Origin: JBNNGK01 sp050268245
GTDB lineage: Bacteria > Pseudomonadota > Gammaproteobacteria > Enterobacterales > Enterobacteriaceae
Assembly (NCBI RefSeq): GCF_050268245.1
Contig: NZ_JBNNGK010000003.1
Coordinates: forward strand, 1-64,000
Length of the DNA stretch: 64,000 nucleotides
Reading direction: 5' to 3'
How positions within the stretch are numbered: the first letter of the stretch is position 1; each line of letters begins with the position of its first letter. The position numbers and the translations under genes are program-made. Below are positions 25,867 through 35,670 of this stretch, in pieces. The notes under the pieces were generated by a model, which was not told the DNA's origin, did no database searches, and saw only the letters and a program-made list of their open reading frames with translations.

Positions 25867-27078
25867 GTGCAACAGAAGCGGACATCTCACCTCGGTTTAA
25901 TTTTTATCTTAGGCCTGCTGTCAATGTTGATGCCGTTGGCGATCGACATGTATTTACCCAGTATGCCAGTGATCGCCAAAGAATTTGGCGTTGCGCCAGG
26001 GCGAGTGCAGATGACGCTGAGCGCGTATATGCTCGGTTTTGCCGTGGGTCAACTGTTCTATGGGCCGATGTCGGACAGCATTGGCCGCAAGCCAGTGATT
26101 TTGTGGGGCACGTTGATTTTTGCTCTGGCGGGGTGTGCGTGCGCGCTGGCGCAATCGGTGGAGCAGTTGATTAATTTGCGTTTTCTGCATGGGTTGGCTG
26201 CTGCGGCTGCCAGCGTGGTGATCAACGCGCTGATGCGCGATATGTTCACCAAAGATGAATTCTCACGCATGATGTCGTTTGTGATCCTAGTGATGACGAT
26301 TGCGCCATTGCTGGCACCGATGATCGGTGGCGTGCTGTTGCTGTGGTTCAACTGGCATGCCATTTTCTGGACCATGGGGGCCGCAGCCTTGATCGGCTCG
26401 CTGCTGGTGGCGTTGTTTATCAAAGAAACGCTGCCAAAAGAACGGCGGCAGAAATTCCATCTTCGCACCACGTTGGGTAACTTTGGTTCGCTGTTTCGCC
26501 ATAAGCGGGTCTTGAGTTACATGTTGGCCAGCGCTTTTTCCTTCGCCGGTATGTTCTCATTCCTCAGCGCCGGGCCCTTTGTTTATATTGAGCTTAACCA
26601 CGTGTCTCCGCAGCATTTTGGCTATTACTTTGCGTTGAACATTGTGTTCTTGTTCCTGACGACGCTGGTGAACAGCCGCAATGTGCGCCGCGTTGGCGCC
26701 ATTAATATGTTCCGTTTGGGGCTATTAGTGCAGTTGGCGATGGGCATCTGGTTGCTGGTGGTCAGCGCGACGGATCTTGGTTTTTGGTCGCTGGTGCTCG
26801 GGGTGGCGATTTACCTCGGCTGTATCGCGATGATCTCCTCCAATGCCATGGCGGTCATCCTTGATGACTTCCCGCATATGGCCGGCACCGCATCGTCATT
26901 AGCCGGGACGCTCCGGTTCAGTATCGGTGCTATTGTTGGCGCATTGTTGTCATTGATGCCGGGTAAAACCGCTTGGCCTATGGTGAGCTCCATGGCGCTG
27001 TGCAGCATCATTGCGGTTTTGTTTTATTTATACGCCAGCCGCCCGCGCCATAATCCGGCCAAGTCGGCCGCGGTTTAA
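25867..27078 (+). CDS. bcr: Bcr/CflA-family multidrug exporter
   Basis: A 403-residue major facilitator drug:proton antiporter, twelve helices, very like E. coli Bcr, which expels bicyclomycin and some other compounds. Visible markers are MLMPLAIDMYLPSMP in helix 1, loop 2-3 GPMSDSIGRKPV, and ASAFSFAGMFSFLSAGPFVY. I chose GTG 25867, preceded by GAAGGAG with 9-base spacing; an upstream TTG lies before that site and is not credible. It follows rsuA closely and may share its transcript. Confidence 0.93.
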   Translation: MQQKRTSHLGLIFILGLLSMLMPLAIDMYLPSMPVIAKEFGVAPGRVQMTLSAYMLGFAVGQLFYGPMSDSIGRKPVILWGTLIFALAGCACALAQSVEQLINLRFLHGLAAAAASVVINALMRDMFTKDEFSRMMSFVILVMTIAPLLAPMIGGVLLLWFNWHAIFWTMGAAALIGSLLVALFIKETLPKERRQKFHLRTTLGNFGSLFRHKRVLSYMLASAFSFAGMFSFLSAGPFVYIELNHVSPQHFGYYFALNIVFLFLTTLVNSRNVRRVGAINMFRLGLLVQLAMGIWLLVVSATDLGFWSLVLGVAIYLGCIAMISSNAMAVILDDFPHMAGTASSLAGTLRFSIGAIVGALLSLMPGKTAWPMVSSMALCSIIAVLFYLYASRPRHNPAKSAAV

Positions 27079-27116
27079 CGCAGCCAAGCGTCACCTCATA
27101 CTTCGCTTTATTGATT

Positions 27117-27143
27117 GCAGCAAGGGCACGATACCCTTGCTGC
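27117..27143. terminator. Hairpin downstream of bcr
   Basis: A perfect stem GCAGCAAGGG / CCCTTGCTGC with a 7-base loop lies 39 bases after bcr. There is no T run on either strand, so it may protect the mRNA end or be a weak terminator. Confidence 0.4.
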
Positions 27144-27714
27144 AAAGCGTCAATACTTGCTAACTCGCCTCTCATTTTCTGCATTGATATCTTTCCCCTT
27201 GATGCTTTGTTGCTAAAGCAATCAGCGCAAATAGCACCAAGCCACGTAGGCTGTGTTTTATTTGTTAAATAAGACTCGGCCTTAGACGTCACGTAAGAAT
27301 CGAAGCAACCGTGTGCGTGCTGACAACAATAGGTGCGCCAATAGGAACATACCCTCGATTAATGAGTGGGTTAGCACTTATGCATGCGCTGCTGTTTTGG
27401 TGTGGATGTTTAATCAATGTAAAAATGTGGGGGTGAAAAAGTAATCTTTATGAAAGGAAAAAGGTTGAGATTGTGAGCGGAAAGGGTTACATATAACGCA
27501 AAAATGCGAGCTGAGTCGCAAAACGCCGTTAGATAACCCCGACGGCGAGCTAAAAATAACGCGAAATCAGCGAGTACAGGATTAAGTTAGCTGCTTGTGA
27601 TAAATTTTACATTTAAATAACAATCAAACGCAGCAGAGACAGCGTTGAACGGCTATAACTTAATTATCCTGTATGTAAAAAAAATGTTTCAACTTTTCAA
27701 ACTAGGGATTTCAT
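27144..27714. other. Long intergenic region before yejG
   Basis: About 570 bases without a convincing gene. The right half is AT-rich and should contain the yejG promoter. A minus-strand small frame (about 27008-27184) has an AAGGGG site but no recognised relatives, so I did not call it. Confidence 0.4.
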
Positions 27715-28059
27715 GTGAATAGTATTCAACTTTCGGTAGTGCATCGCTTGCCGCAAAGTTATCGTTGGCTTTCTGGTTTCACCGGCGTCAAGGTTGAGCC
27801 GATACCACTTAGCGGCATCGATGAAGACAACAATCTGATTGGTCTAAAGCTGCTCAGCCATGATGGCAGTGAAGCATGGCACATCATGCAGCAGCTTAAG
27901 TCCTCGCTGCAAGATATCCAGGTTGATTGCGCCGTTGTCGAATGGGAAGGTGAACCTTGCCTGTTTGTTCACCGCAGCGATGAGAGCGCCACCATGTGCC
28001 GATTAAAAAACGTCGGCGCGGCTATCGCGGAACTGGTGAGTGCACAATATCCTTTCTGA
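27715..28059 (+). CDS. yejG: YejG family protein
   Basis: A 114-residue protein that closely resembles E. coli YejG (SIQLSVVHRLPQSYRW near the start; EGEPCLFVHRSDE and MCRLKNVGAAIAE near the end). Its biochemical role is not established; the gene has been linked to aminoglycoside survival in E. coli. No signal peptide or membrane segment is seen. The start is GTG inside ATGTG, with AGGGAT upstream. It converges on yejF with only 4 bases between the stops, so transcripts likely overlap. Confidence 0.9.
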   Translation: MNSIQLSVVHRLPQSYRWLSGFTGVKVEPIPLSGIDEDNNLIGLKLLSHDGSEAWHIMQQLKSSLQDIQVDCAVVEWEGEPCLFVHRSDESATMCRLKNVGAAIAELVSAQYPF

Positions 28060-28063
28060 CGGG

Positions 28064-29656
28064 TTAATCAGTCAGCTGCAATAACTGCTGCGTATAGGCG
28101 GCTGAAGGTGCATTAAAGATCGCCTGACAGTCGCCTTGTTCAACCACTTCCCCCTGCCGCAGCACAATTACCTGATGACACAGTGAACGTACCACCTGTA
28201 AGTCGTGGCTGATGAACAGATAGGCCAACCGATGGCGTTGCTGTAAGGTTTTCAGCAGCGTCAGGATCTGCGCCTGTACCGATTTATCCAGTGAAGAGGT
28301 GGGTTCGTCCAGGATCAGTAACTGGGGTTGCAGAATCAGCGCCCTGGCGATGGCAATACGCTGGCGCTGGCCACCGGAAAATTCGGTCGGATAACGGTGG
28401 CGTAGCGCCGGATCCACCCCGACTTCCTGTAATGTGGCAATGACCCGCTGTTCGCGCTGCTCAGCGCTTAATTGCTGATGGACTTCCAGCCCTTCGGCGA
28501 TAATTTGCTGGACGTTGAGCCGTGGGTTCAGCGCGGAATACGGATCCTGGAACACAATTTGGATCTGGCTACGGTAGGGCAGCATTTGCTTCATATTAAG
28601 CTGATGCAGAGCGTGGTCGTTAAACCAGATGCTACCGCGTGAGGCTAACAGCCGTAGCAGCGCTAGGCCAGTGGTACTCTTGCCGGAGCCTGACTCACCG
28701 ACCAAGCCAACACTTTCCCCGGCTTTGAGGCTAAAACTCAACCCTTTTAATGCATAGTGTTGATCAACCGTGCGGCGCAGCAGGCCACGCCGGATCGGGA
28801 AGCTGACCTGTAAATTTTCGACTTTTAACAGCGGTGGCGCATCGGCCGGCAACGGCAGTGGTTCGCCGACATCTTCGGCTGCCAGCAATTGCTGGGTATA
28901 AGCGTGTTGCGGGTTGGCAAAGAGTTGCTGGCGACTGTTTTGTTCGACACACTCGCCCTGTCGCATAACGGCAACATTATCCGCCAGACGGCGCACGATA
29001 TTCAGGTTATGAGTGATGAACAGCAGGCTCATCCCCAGTTCTTGCTTCAACTCTTTGAGTAATAACAGAATTTGCGCTTGGATGGTGACATCCAACGCGG
29101 TGGTGGGTTCATCAGCGATCAAGAGTTTCGGTTGGGTTAATACCGCCATGGCGATCATCACCCGTTGACGTTCACCGCCGGAAAGCTGATGCGGGTAATC
29201 TTTCAGCCTGCCTTTGGCGTGACGAATACCGACGCGATCGAGGCATTGAATGATTTCGCCGCGTGCCGTTTCTCGCGTCATGCCACGATGCAGCATTAAC
29301 ACTTCGGCCAACTGTTTTTCGATGGTATGCAATGGATTAAGTGAAACCATCGGTTCCTGAAAAATCATTGAAATTTGATTGCCGCGCACCTTACGCAGTT
29401 CAGCCTCACTGGCGTGCAGCAGCGAGTGGCCATTGAAGTGGATATCGCCATGCTGATACACCGCAGGCGGCGCAGGCAGCAGCCGCAGCACCGATAACGC
29501 GGTCACACTTTTGCCAGAACCGGACTCGCCAACCAGCGCCAGGGTTTCGCCGTGGTCAATATCAAGTGAGACACCGTTAACCACGGTGTTGAGCGCTTCG
29601 CCGTGGCGAAAAGCAACGCTGAGATCCTGAATCGAGAGTAAAGGGGTGTTGGCCAT
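28064..29656 (-). CDS. yejF: Peptide ABC transporter ATPase YejF (double nucleotide-binding domain)
   Basis: YejF energises the YejABEF importer, which takes up peptides, including microcin C in E. coli. The 530-residue protein is a fused pair of ATPase domains. Each has a Walker A GESGSGKS, a signature (LSGGERQR in the first, FSGGQRQR in the second) and Walker B LLIADEP or LLILDEP. I prefer ATG 29656 (MANTPLLSIQDLSV) over a start at 29680, because it matches the family and begins one base past the yejE stop. Confidence 0.96.
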   Translation of the reverse strand: MANTPLLSIQDLSVAFRHGEALNTVVNGVSLDIDHGETLALVGESGSGKSVTALSVLRLLPAPPAVYQHGDIHFNGHSLLHASEAELRKVRGNQISMIFQEPMVSLNPLHTIEKQLAEVLMLHRGMTRETARGEIIQCLDRVGIRHAKGRLKDYPHQLSGGERQRVMIAMAVLTQPKLLIADEPTTALDVTIQAQILLLLKELKQELGMSLLFITHNLNIVRRLADNVAVMRQGECVEQNSRQQLFANPQHAYTQQLLAAEDVGEPLPLPADAPPLLKVENLQVSFPIRRGLLRRTVDQHYALKGLSFSLKAGESVGLVGESGSGKSTTGLALLRLLASRGSIWFNDHALHQLNMKQMLPYRSQIQIVFQDPYSALNPRLNVQQIIAEGLEVHQQLSAEQREQRVIATLQEVGVDPALRHRYPTEFSGGQRQRIAIARALILQPQLLILDEPTSSLDKSVQAQILTLLKTLQQRHRLAYLFISHDLQVVRSLCHQVIVLRQGEVVEQGDCQAIFNAPSAAYTQQLLQLTD

Positions 29657-29657
29657 A

Positions 29658-30683
29658 TCAATGCGCCTTACTGGGATCAAAGGCGTCGCGCACCGCTTCG
29701 CCGATAAAGATTAACAGGGACAGCAATATCGCCAGAACCAAAAAGGCGGTAATACCGAGCCAGGGTGCCTGTAGGTTGTTTTTACCTTGTAACAACAGTT
29801 CACCCAGCGACGGCGAGCCGATAGGCAGGCCAAAACCGAGGAAGTCCAGCGAGGTGAGCGTGGTGATCGAACCGCACAGAATGAACGGTAAGAAGGTCAA
29901 GGTCGCGACCATGGCGTTTGGCAACATATGACGGTACATGATGGTGCGATCTGGCACGCCCATGGCGCGCGCCGCACGGATGTAGTCGTAGTTGCGGGTT
30001 CGCAGGAACTCTGCACGTACCACGCCGACCAGACTCATCCAACCAAATAGAATGGTGATCGCCAGTAGCCACCAAAAGTTTGGCTGTATAATACTCGACA
30101 ACAGAATAATCAAAAACAGCGTTGGCATGCCCGACCACACTTCAATGAACCGCTGCCCCCAAAGATCGAGACGCCCGCCGTAATAGCCCTGCATCGCGCC
30201 GACGCAGATGCCAATCACGCTGGAAAATAACGTGAGCGCGAGCCCGAACAGCATCGAAATGCGGAAACCGTACAGCACGCGTGCCAACACATCGCTGCCA
30301 TTGCTGTCGGTGCCCAGCAGGTTATGCCGCGACGGCGGGGAAGGAAAGGGCACGTCGGTATCGAAATTAATGGTGTCATAACTAAAGCGGATTGGGGGCC
30401 ATACGGCCCAACCGTGTGTCTCGATTTGTTTGAGGACAAAGGGATCCTGATAGTCGGTAGCAGTTTGTAATTCGCCGCCGAAGGTGGTTTCACTGTAATT
30501 GACCATAAAGGGCAGCAGCAAACGCCCCTCATAACGCACCAGCAGGGGTTTGTCGTTAGCAATCAGGTTCGCTGCTAGGCTGAGCATAAACAGCAGCAAA
30601 AAAATCCACAGTGACCAATAGCCTCGACGGTTGTGACGAAAACGCGCCCAGCGCGCTTGGTTAATGGGGCTTAAGCGGCTCAT
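29658..30683 (-). CDS. yejE: Peptide ABC transporter permease YejE
   Basis: A 341-residue inner-membrane permease of the binding-protein-dependent family with an N-terminal helix (about 23-43), a periplasmic stretch, and a core of five helices. The EAA loop is recognisable around YDYIRAARAMGVPDRTIMYRH. The NLLGTDSNGSDVLARVLYG segment ahead of the core is typical of oligopeptide permease OppC-type subunits. It overlaps the yejB stop by 4 bases and forms the transmembrane pore with YejB. Confidence 0.96.
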   Translation of the reverse strand: MSRLSPINQARWARFRHNRRGYWSLWIFLLLFMLSLAANLIANDKPLLVRYEGRLLLPFMVNYSETTFGGELQTATDYQDPFVLKQIETHGWAVWPPIRFSYDTINFDTDVPFPSPPSRHNLLGTDSNGSDVLARVLYGFRISMLFGLALTLFSSVIGICVGAMQGYYGGRLDLWGQRFIEVWSGMPTLFLIILLSSIIQPNFWWLLAITILFGWMSLVGVVRAEFLRTRNYDYIRAARAMGVPDRTIMYRHMLPNAMVATLTFLPFILCGSITTLTSLDFLGFGLPIGSPSLGELLLQGKNNLQAPWLGITAFLVLAILLSLLIFIGEAVRDAFDPSKAH

Positions 30684-31774
30684 TGACGTGCCTCGAAATC
30701 AATGCGCGGATCGACCAAGGTATAAGTGATATCGCTGATAATGTTCAGCAGCAGGCCGATCAGGGTGAAGATATACAGTGTGCCGAACATCACCGGATAA
30801 TCGCGTTGCAGCGTGGCGTCATAGCCTAGCAAGCCAAGCCCATTGAGTGAGAACATCACCTCAATCAACAAGGAACCGGTGAAAAACATGCTAATAAACG
30901 TGGCTGGGAAGCCGGCGATAACCAACAGCATGGCGTTGCGGAATACATGGCGATACAGGATTTTAGTTTCGTCTAATCCTTTGGCGCGTGCGGTGACGAC
31001 ATACTGTTTGCGTACCTCATCGAGAAACGCGTTTTTGGTTAACATCGTCAGCGTGGCAAAACCGCCAATGACCATGGCCAATACCGGGAGTGTGATGTGC
31101 CAGAGATAATCGGTGACTTTACCGTACCACGTCAGGGTATCGAAGTTACTGGAAACCAGCCCGCGTAGTGGGAACCAATCGAGGTAGCTGCCGCCGGCAA
31201 ACAGCACGATCAGCAAAATAGCGAACAAAAACGCCGGAATCGCATAGCCGATAATAATCAGTGTGCTGCTCCAGGTATCGAAAGCGCTACCGTTATGCAC
31301 CGCCTTACGGATGCCAAGTGGGATCGATACCAGATAGATGATCAACGTGCTCCACAACCCTAAACTGATCGATACCGGCAGGCTTTGACCGATCAACTGC
31401 ATGACCGAAGCGCCGCGAAACAGGCTGTCACCAAAATCGAGACGCGCGTAGTCCCACAGCATGGTGAAGTAGCGTTCATGTAGCGGCTTATCAAAGCCAT
31501 AGCGTTGGGTAATTTCAGCGATGACTTCGGGATCTAACCCGCGCGCCCCCCGGTATTGGCTTTCTCCTGCGTTGCCTTGGCCCGGTTTTGCGTGGCCTAA
31601 GCCTTCACCGACGCCCCCACCGCCAAAGCCGCTGGTCTGGCCCAGCTCAATATTGGCAATGGCTTGATCAACCGGCCCTCCGGGGGCGATCTGTACGATA
31701 AAAAAGTTTATGGTGATGATCGCCCACAACGTCGGGATCACCAAAAGTAGCCTGCGAATCAGATAACCGCTCAC
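30680..31774 (-). CDS. yejB: Peptide ABC transporter permease YejB
   Basis: The partner permease, 364 residues, OppB-type: the first helix reads LLLVIPTLWAIITINFFIVQ, followed by APGGPVDQAI; the EAA region reads YVVTARAKGLDETKILYRHVFRNA. A glycine-rich loop at about residues 40-70 (SGFGGGGVGEGLG) varies among YejB proteins and is long here. The start is GTG 31774 with AAGGAG upstream, giving exactly the E. coli length; a longer frame from 31828 runs into the yejA end and is unlikely. Confidence 0.95.
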   Translation of the reverse strand: MSGYLIRRLLLVIPTLWAIITINFFIVQIAPGGPVDQAIANIELGQTSGFGGGGVGEGLGHAKPGQGNAGESQYRGARGLDPEVIAEITQRYGFDKPLHERYFTMLWDYARLDFGDSLFRGASVMQLIGQSLPVSISLGLWSTLIIYLVSIPLGIRKAVHNGSAFDTWSSTLIIIGYAIPAFLFAILLIVLFAGGSYLDWFPLRGLVSSNFDTLTWYGKVTDYLWHITLPVLAMVIGGFATLTMLTKNAFLDEVRKQYVVTARAKGLDETKILYRHVFRNAMLLVIAGFPATFISMFFTGSLLIEVMFSLNGLGLLGYDATLQRDYPVMFGTLYIFTLIGLLLNIISDITYTLVDPRIDFEARQ

Positions 31775-31784
31775 CGGTGGCTCC

Positions 31785-33593
31785 TTATTGTTGCTGAGCG
31801 GGCAAGCGCCCGGCTTTGTTGACGTCAAACCACCAGGTATTCAGGCCGATAGAATAGGTGGGACGAATAGCGGGCTGTGAAAATTTATCCCAGAAAGCGT
31901 AACGGTCGTGGTTGGAATACCACATCGGTAGCATGTAGTAATTCCAGGTCAGTACCCGATCGAGCGCCCGCCCTAGTGGGATGAGTGCCTGTTCATCCCC
32001 TTGATTTTGCATTATTTTTTTTATCAGCGCATCCACCGCCGGATCGCTGACGCCCGGCGTGTTATAGGTGGAGTCAAGGTAAGCGGTGTCCCAATAGACC
32101 TGTAAACTTGTGCTGGGGAATGGCATTGCCGGATAAACGGTGGAGACCATATCGAAATCACGGTTGCGAACCCGTCGGGTATACTGGCTAGCATCGACCT
32201 CACGAATTTTCAGCGTGATGCCAAGCCGGTTTAAATTGTGCTGGAACGGTAAAACATATTGGAAGTTACTGCCGCTCAGGAGCAATAATTCAAACACGAA
32301 TGGTTGGCCGGTTTGGCTATTGACCAACCGCTGATCCTTCACTTGCCAACCTGCATCTTTTAACAGTTGCGTGGCTTTCAGTAAGTTTTGCCGATCGCTG
32401 CCGCTGCCATCTGATCCCGGTGGCTGGTATATTTGGCTGAAAACTTCTGGCGGTACTTTATCTTTTAGCGGCGCCAAAAGGGTCAGCTCTGAGGTATCTG
32501 GATACCCTTTTGCCGCGTACGGTGTGTTCTGAAAATAGCTGTTAGCCCGCTGATAGGCACCGTAAAACAGCGCTTTATTCATCCAGTCGAAGTCAAATGC
32601 CAGCGTAATGGCTTCCCGTATCCGGCGGTCGGCAAACTGCGGTCGATGAATGTTGAACGCCAACCAGCGCGCGTTTTGCGCCGCTTCGTTAGTTTCATCA
32701 TGTTTGACGATATAGTGACGTGCGAAATTACCGCCCTGATATTGAGTCGCCCAGCTTTTTGGTGAACTTTCTGCACGGAAGTCATAAGCACCGGCTTTGA
32801 ATGCTTCCAGTGCCACTTTGTCATCCAGATAATAATCGTAACGCAGGGTATCGAAATTAAAGCGGCCACGATTGACTGGCAGGTTGGCCGCCCAGTAATC
32901 AGGCACGCGCTGGTAAGTGATATATTGCCCGAGACGGTAACCACTGATTTTATATGGGCCGCTACTGAGCGGAGGCGTGCTAAGCGGTTCATTTAACGGA
33001 TGATGTTGCCAGAAGCTTGCCGGTAGTATGGGCAAACTGAGCAGACCTAGCAGTTGTTCGCGATCCGGCGCGGGTAATTCAATGCGTACCGTCAGGCGAG
33101 AAATCGCCTTGACCGTCACCCCTTTGTAAATCGATCGGAACTGTGGCACCCCTTCGGTCATAAATTTTTTGAAGGTAAAGGCGACATCTGCGGCGGTGAT
33201 CGGGCTGCCATCGTGGAAGCGGGCGCGGGGATTAATGTCTAACTCCATCCAACGCATATTCTGCGGATAGCGTGCAGACTCAGCGATCAATGGGTAATAG
33301 CTAGCTGGCTCATCTTCCGAAGAGGTAAACAGCGAATCATACAGCTCGCCAGTACGTTGGCCGGGCACCCCACGGCTCGCGTAGCGGTTGAAGTTATCAT
33401 AGGTGCCGATGGCGGCTAAGCGCACGTTACCGCCTTTGGGCGCGGCGGGATTAACGTAATCGTAATGGTTGAAGTTGGCGGAATACTTCGGTTCGCCAAG
33501 CAGGGCGAACGCATAGCTTTCATTGAGGGTTTCGGACTGCACACCGAAACTCAGTGCCGAGAGCACCAGAACAGCGAAAACGCGTATCGACAT
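31785..33593 (-). CDS. yejA: Periplasmic peptide-binding protein YejA
   Basis: A 602-residue class C solute-binding protein that delivers peptides to YejBE. A Sec signal peptide (about 1-20, ending FGVQS) precedes the mature protein. Family markers are YASRGVPGQRTGELYDSLF, FHDGSPITAADVAFTFKKFM and AWNI-type text at LAFNIHRPQF. The ATG at 33593 is adopted since it starts a proper signal peptide; an in-frame GTG at 33623 would add ten residues. It heads yejABEF. Confidence 0.95.
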   Translation of the reverse strand: MSIRVFAVLVLSALSFGVQSETLNESYAFALLGEPKYSANFNHYDYVNPAAPKGGNVRLAAIGTYDNFNRYASRGVPGQRTGELYDSLFTSSEDEPASYYPLIAESARYPQNMRWMELDINPRARFHDGSPITAADVAFTFKKFMTEGVPQFRSIYKGVTVKAISRLTVRIELPAPDREQLLGLLSLPILPASFWQHHPLNEPLSTPPLSSGPYKISGYRLGQYITYQRVPDYWAANLPVNRGRFNFDTLRYDYYLDDKVALEAFKAGAYDFRAESSPKSWATQYQGGNFARHYIVKHDETNEAAQNARWLAFNIHRPQFADRRIREAITLAFDFDWMNKALFYGAYQRANSYFQNTPYAAKGYPDTSELTLLAPLKDKVPPEVFSQIYQPPGSDGSGSDRQNLLKATQLLKDAGWQVKDQRLVNSQTGQPFVFELLLLSGSNFQYVLPFQHNLNRLGITLKIREVDASQYTRRVRNRDFDMVSTVYPAMPFPSTSLQVYWDTAYLDSTYNTPGVSDPAVDALIKKIMQNQGDEQALIPLGRALDRVLTWNYYMLPMWYSNHDRYAFWDKFSQPAIRPTYSIGLNTWWFDVNKAGRLPAQQQ

Positions 33594-33679
33594 GTCTACG
33601 GTAAGCTCCTGCTGTAAAATCACTTAACTTGCGCAGCATAATGTTATTTGCCATTGAGCGAAGTCAAGAGGTTTAAAAA

Positions 33680-35269
33680 TCAAAAGGTTGTATCTTCCTG
33701 ATACTGATAAACCGGATTGTTGCGACAAAATTCAATGAAGGCATCTAAACCCAACGGTTTACTAAAGTAATAACCTTGCATAAAGCTGACGCCACGTTGC
33801 TGAAGATAATGCATTTGTTCCGCTGTTTCTACCCCTTCGGCCACGGTATGCATTTTCAGTTTTTCTGCCAGAGTGAGCACCGCATCGAGAACCGGAGCGG
33901 TTACCGTATCTTGACCGATTGTATTAACGAAACCGCGGTCAATCTTCAGATAATCCATGGTGAAACGTTCCAGATAAATTAATGCGCTGTGGCCGGTGCC
34001 GAAATCATCAATGGCAATTTCGATACCTTGTTGATGCAACCAGTCAAACTCCACCAAAGCGCTTTTTTCTTCCACCATGCCGCGTTCGGTAATTTCAAAT
34101 ACCGGCTTAAAGTAATCTTCCGGTAACTGCGACAGCAGTTCATAAACGTCTTGGTGGAAAGAGGGGGCGCTAAGATGTGATGGCGAAAGATTCAGCCCAA
34201 TTTTGGCTCCGCGTGGCAATACGGTGGCTAATTGTGGTACGTCTGCTGCGATCAATTGGAACAGGTGGCGCGTCAGCGGTACGATCAAATCTTCGCTCTC
34301 GGCATAAGGGATGAATAAATCCGGCGGGATGCGGCCCTCTATCGGATGTTGCCAGCGAATCAGTGCCTCTAACCCGGCAACGGATTTGGTATCGGTGTGA
34401 AATACAGGTTGGTATTCGACGAAAAACTCATTGTGCTTGATACCCCGCATGAGTGCGCGCTCGGGGCTTTGTTGCAGTAATAACATGTAATAGCATAATA
34501 CACCCAGCAGTAGCGATAACACCAAGCTACCGAGCACCGTTAATCGAATATCATTAGGTGTTAACTTTTCATTATAAAACAGAATGGTCAGCGGATAGCC
34601 GGGAATGGATAATCGATATGCGCGCGCTTTAGGCAACTGGTCTAGCGTGAGGAGTTCAGGGCCAAAAGTGGAAAGCGCTCGGTTGCCAATAATAATGGCG
34701 ATACCGGGGGCTGACTCATCATGTGACGTGAACAGCAGATAGGGCAATAAATCGATGTCCAGCGTGGCTAATACCCCGGTATCTTCAGCATCCGGTTGAC
34801 TTAGCCAAATTGCAACTGCCGGCTTATTGGGCACCATTGGGGTTCCCTGTTGCAACTTAATATCAAGCGATTGATGCCAGTTAATTTCAGGATATATCGC
34901 TTTCATGTCCAGCATCATGTCGCCGGTTGCGGAAGAACAATAAGCATAACCATTTTTTATTAACAGGAAAGTTCGCACACCGCTGGTAAATGATGCTTGA
35001 TAGGTAATGTCAGGCTGCGCTTTTAGACAGGATTGATCACTTAATGGCATCATCTGCCGCATAGTTTCGGTCAGGTGATTAAGATAGCTAACAGTAAACT
35101 TTTGCGTCCGTTGTTCAACCAGTCGCTGATATTGGGTGCGTTGATGGTCAATCAAAAACAACGTTACGGATATGAATAGAATAAAAAAGGTCAGTGCGGC
35201 GAGACTACTTTTAACCAGACTACGCTGACGGTGTGAGACATGGCGTGCAAATGCCCTTTTTAAACCCAT
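33680..35269 (-). CDS. rtn: c-di-GMP phosphodiesterase Rtn (PdeN), CSS-motif EAL protein
   Basis: A 529-residue membrane protein with helices at about 21-42 and 244-266 enclosing a periplasmic CSS domain (YAYCSSATGD near residue 110), and a cytoplasmic EAL domain. CSS-EAL enzymes degrade c-di-GMP and are tuned by periplasmic disulfide state through DsbA/DsbB. Catalytic text is intact: EALIRW, NLSPSHL, EITERG, DDFGTGHSAL, KIDRGF and EGVET. It lies directly upstream of yejA, as rtn does in E. coli, which supports the name. Confidence 0.93.
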   Translation of the reverse strand: MGLKRAFARHVSHRQRSLVKSSLAALTFFILFISVTLFLIDHQRTQYQRLVEQRTQKFTVSYLNHLTETMRQMMPLSDQSCLKAQPDITYQASFTSGVRTFLLIKNGYAYCSSATGDMMLDMKAIYPEINWHQSLDIKLQQGTPMVPNKPAVAIWLSQPDAEDTGVLATLDIDLLPYLLFTSHDESAPGIAIIIGNRALSTFGPELLTLDQLPKARAYRLSIPGYPLTILFYNEKLTPNDIRLTVLGSLVLSLLLGVLCYYMLLLQQSPERALMRGIKHNEFFVEYQPVFHTDTKSVAGLEALIRWQHPIEGRIPPDLFIPYAESEDLIVPLTRHLFQLIAADVPQLATVLPRGAKIGLNLSPSHLSAPSFHQDVYELLSQLPEDYFKPVFEITERGMVEEKSALVEFDWLHQQGIEIAIDDFGTGHSALIYLERFTMDYLKIDRGFVNTIGQDTVTAPVLDAVLTLAEKLKMHTVAEGVETAEQMHYLQQRGVSFMQGYYFSKPLGLDAFIEFCRNNPVYQYQEDTTF

Positions 35270-35596
35270 AAACCAGCCCCCTGAGCATGGCGTAACACTC
35301 TGTTATAGCGAAAGTCTACACTATAATTTTATCTATCACAGTTTGATCATTGTTGCTGGCGTCAACTCACGTAGCGCAGCCATCCGATGTCATTAAGTGC
35401 CCTAGGTTAGTCTTTTTCGGCCTTGCCGCCAACTTCGCATTATATATTAGAGGCCTGCGAGTCGGCAAAAATGAAAGCCCACGCTATAGATAATGTTTAA
35501 GAATGACCTGGTGAGTATTATACAATGAGCAAAGCAAAACCGCCTGACACTTGGCGAAGTGGTGGAGGAAGCACCGATGTTACCGGCAGGCTGTAA
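35270..35596. other. Intergenic region between rtn and the mepS terminator
   Basis: About 330 bases carrying the rtn promoter on the minus strand. A short plus-strand frame (35559-35759) runs across the mepS terminator and mepS antisense, and is not credible. Confidence 0.4.
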
Positions 35597-35625
35597 CAAA
35601 AAACGCCGCCCAAGTGAGGCGGCAT
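35597..35625 (-). terminator. Rho-independent terminator of mepS
   Basis: Read on the minus strand: GCCGCCT, loop CACTTG, GGCGGC, then a run of six T residues. It lies 46 bases after the mepS stop. Confidence 0.88.
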
Positions 35626-35670
35626 TAAATCGAAGCGCTTGGTATTCAGGACGTTCAGGCGTCTCGCGGT

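Noticed and set aside
27008..27292. Minus-strand frame of 94 codons behind bcr, with a possible start at 27184
   Set aside because: It overlaps the bcr end and a perfect hairpin that explains part of its apparent sequence; no recognisable family. A ribosome-like AAGGGG is the only point in favour.
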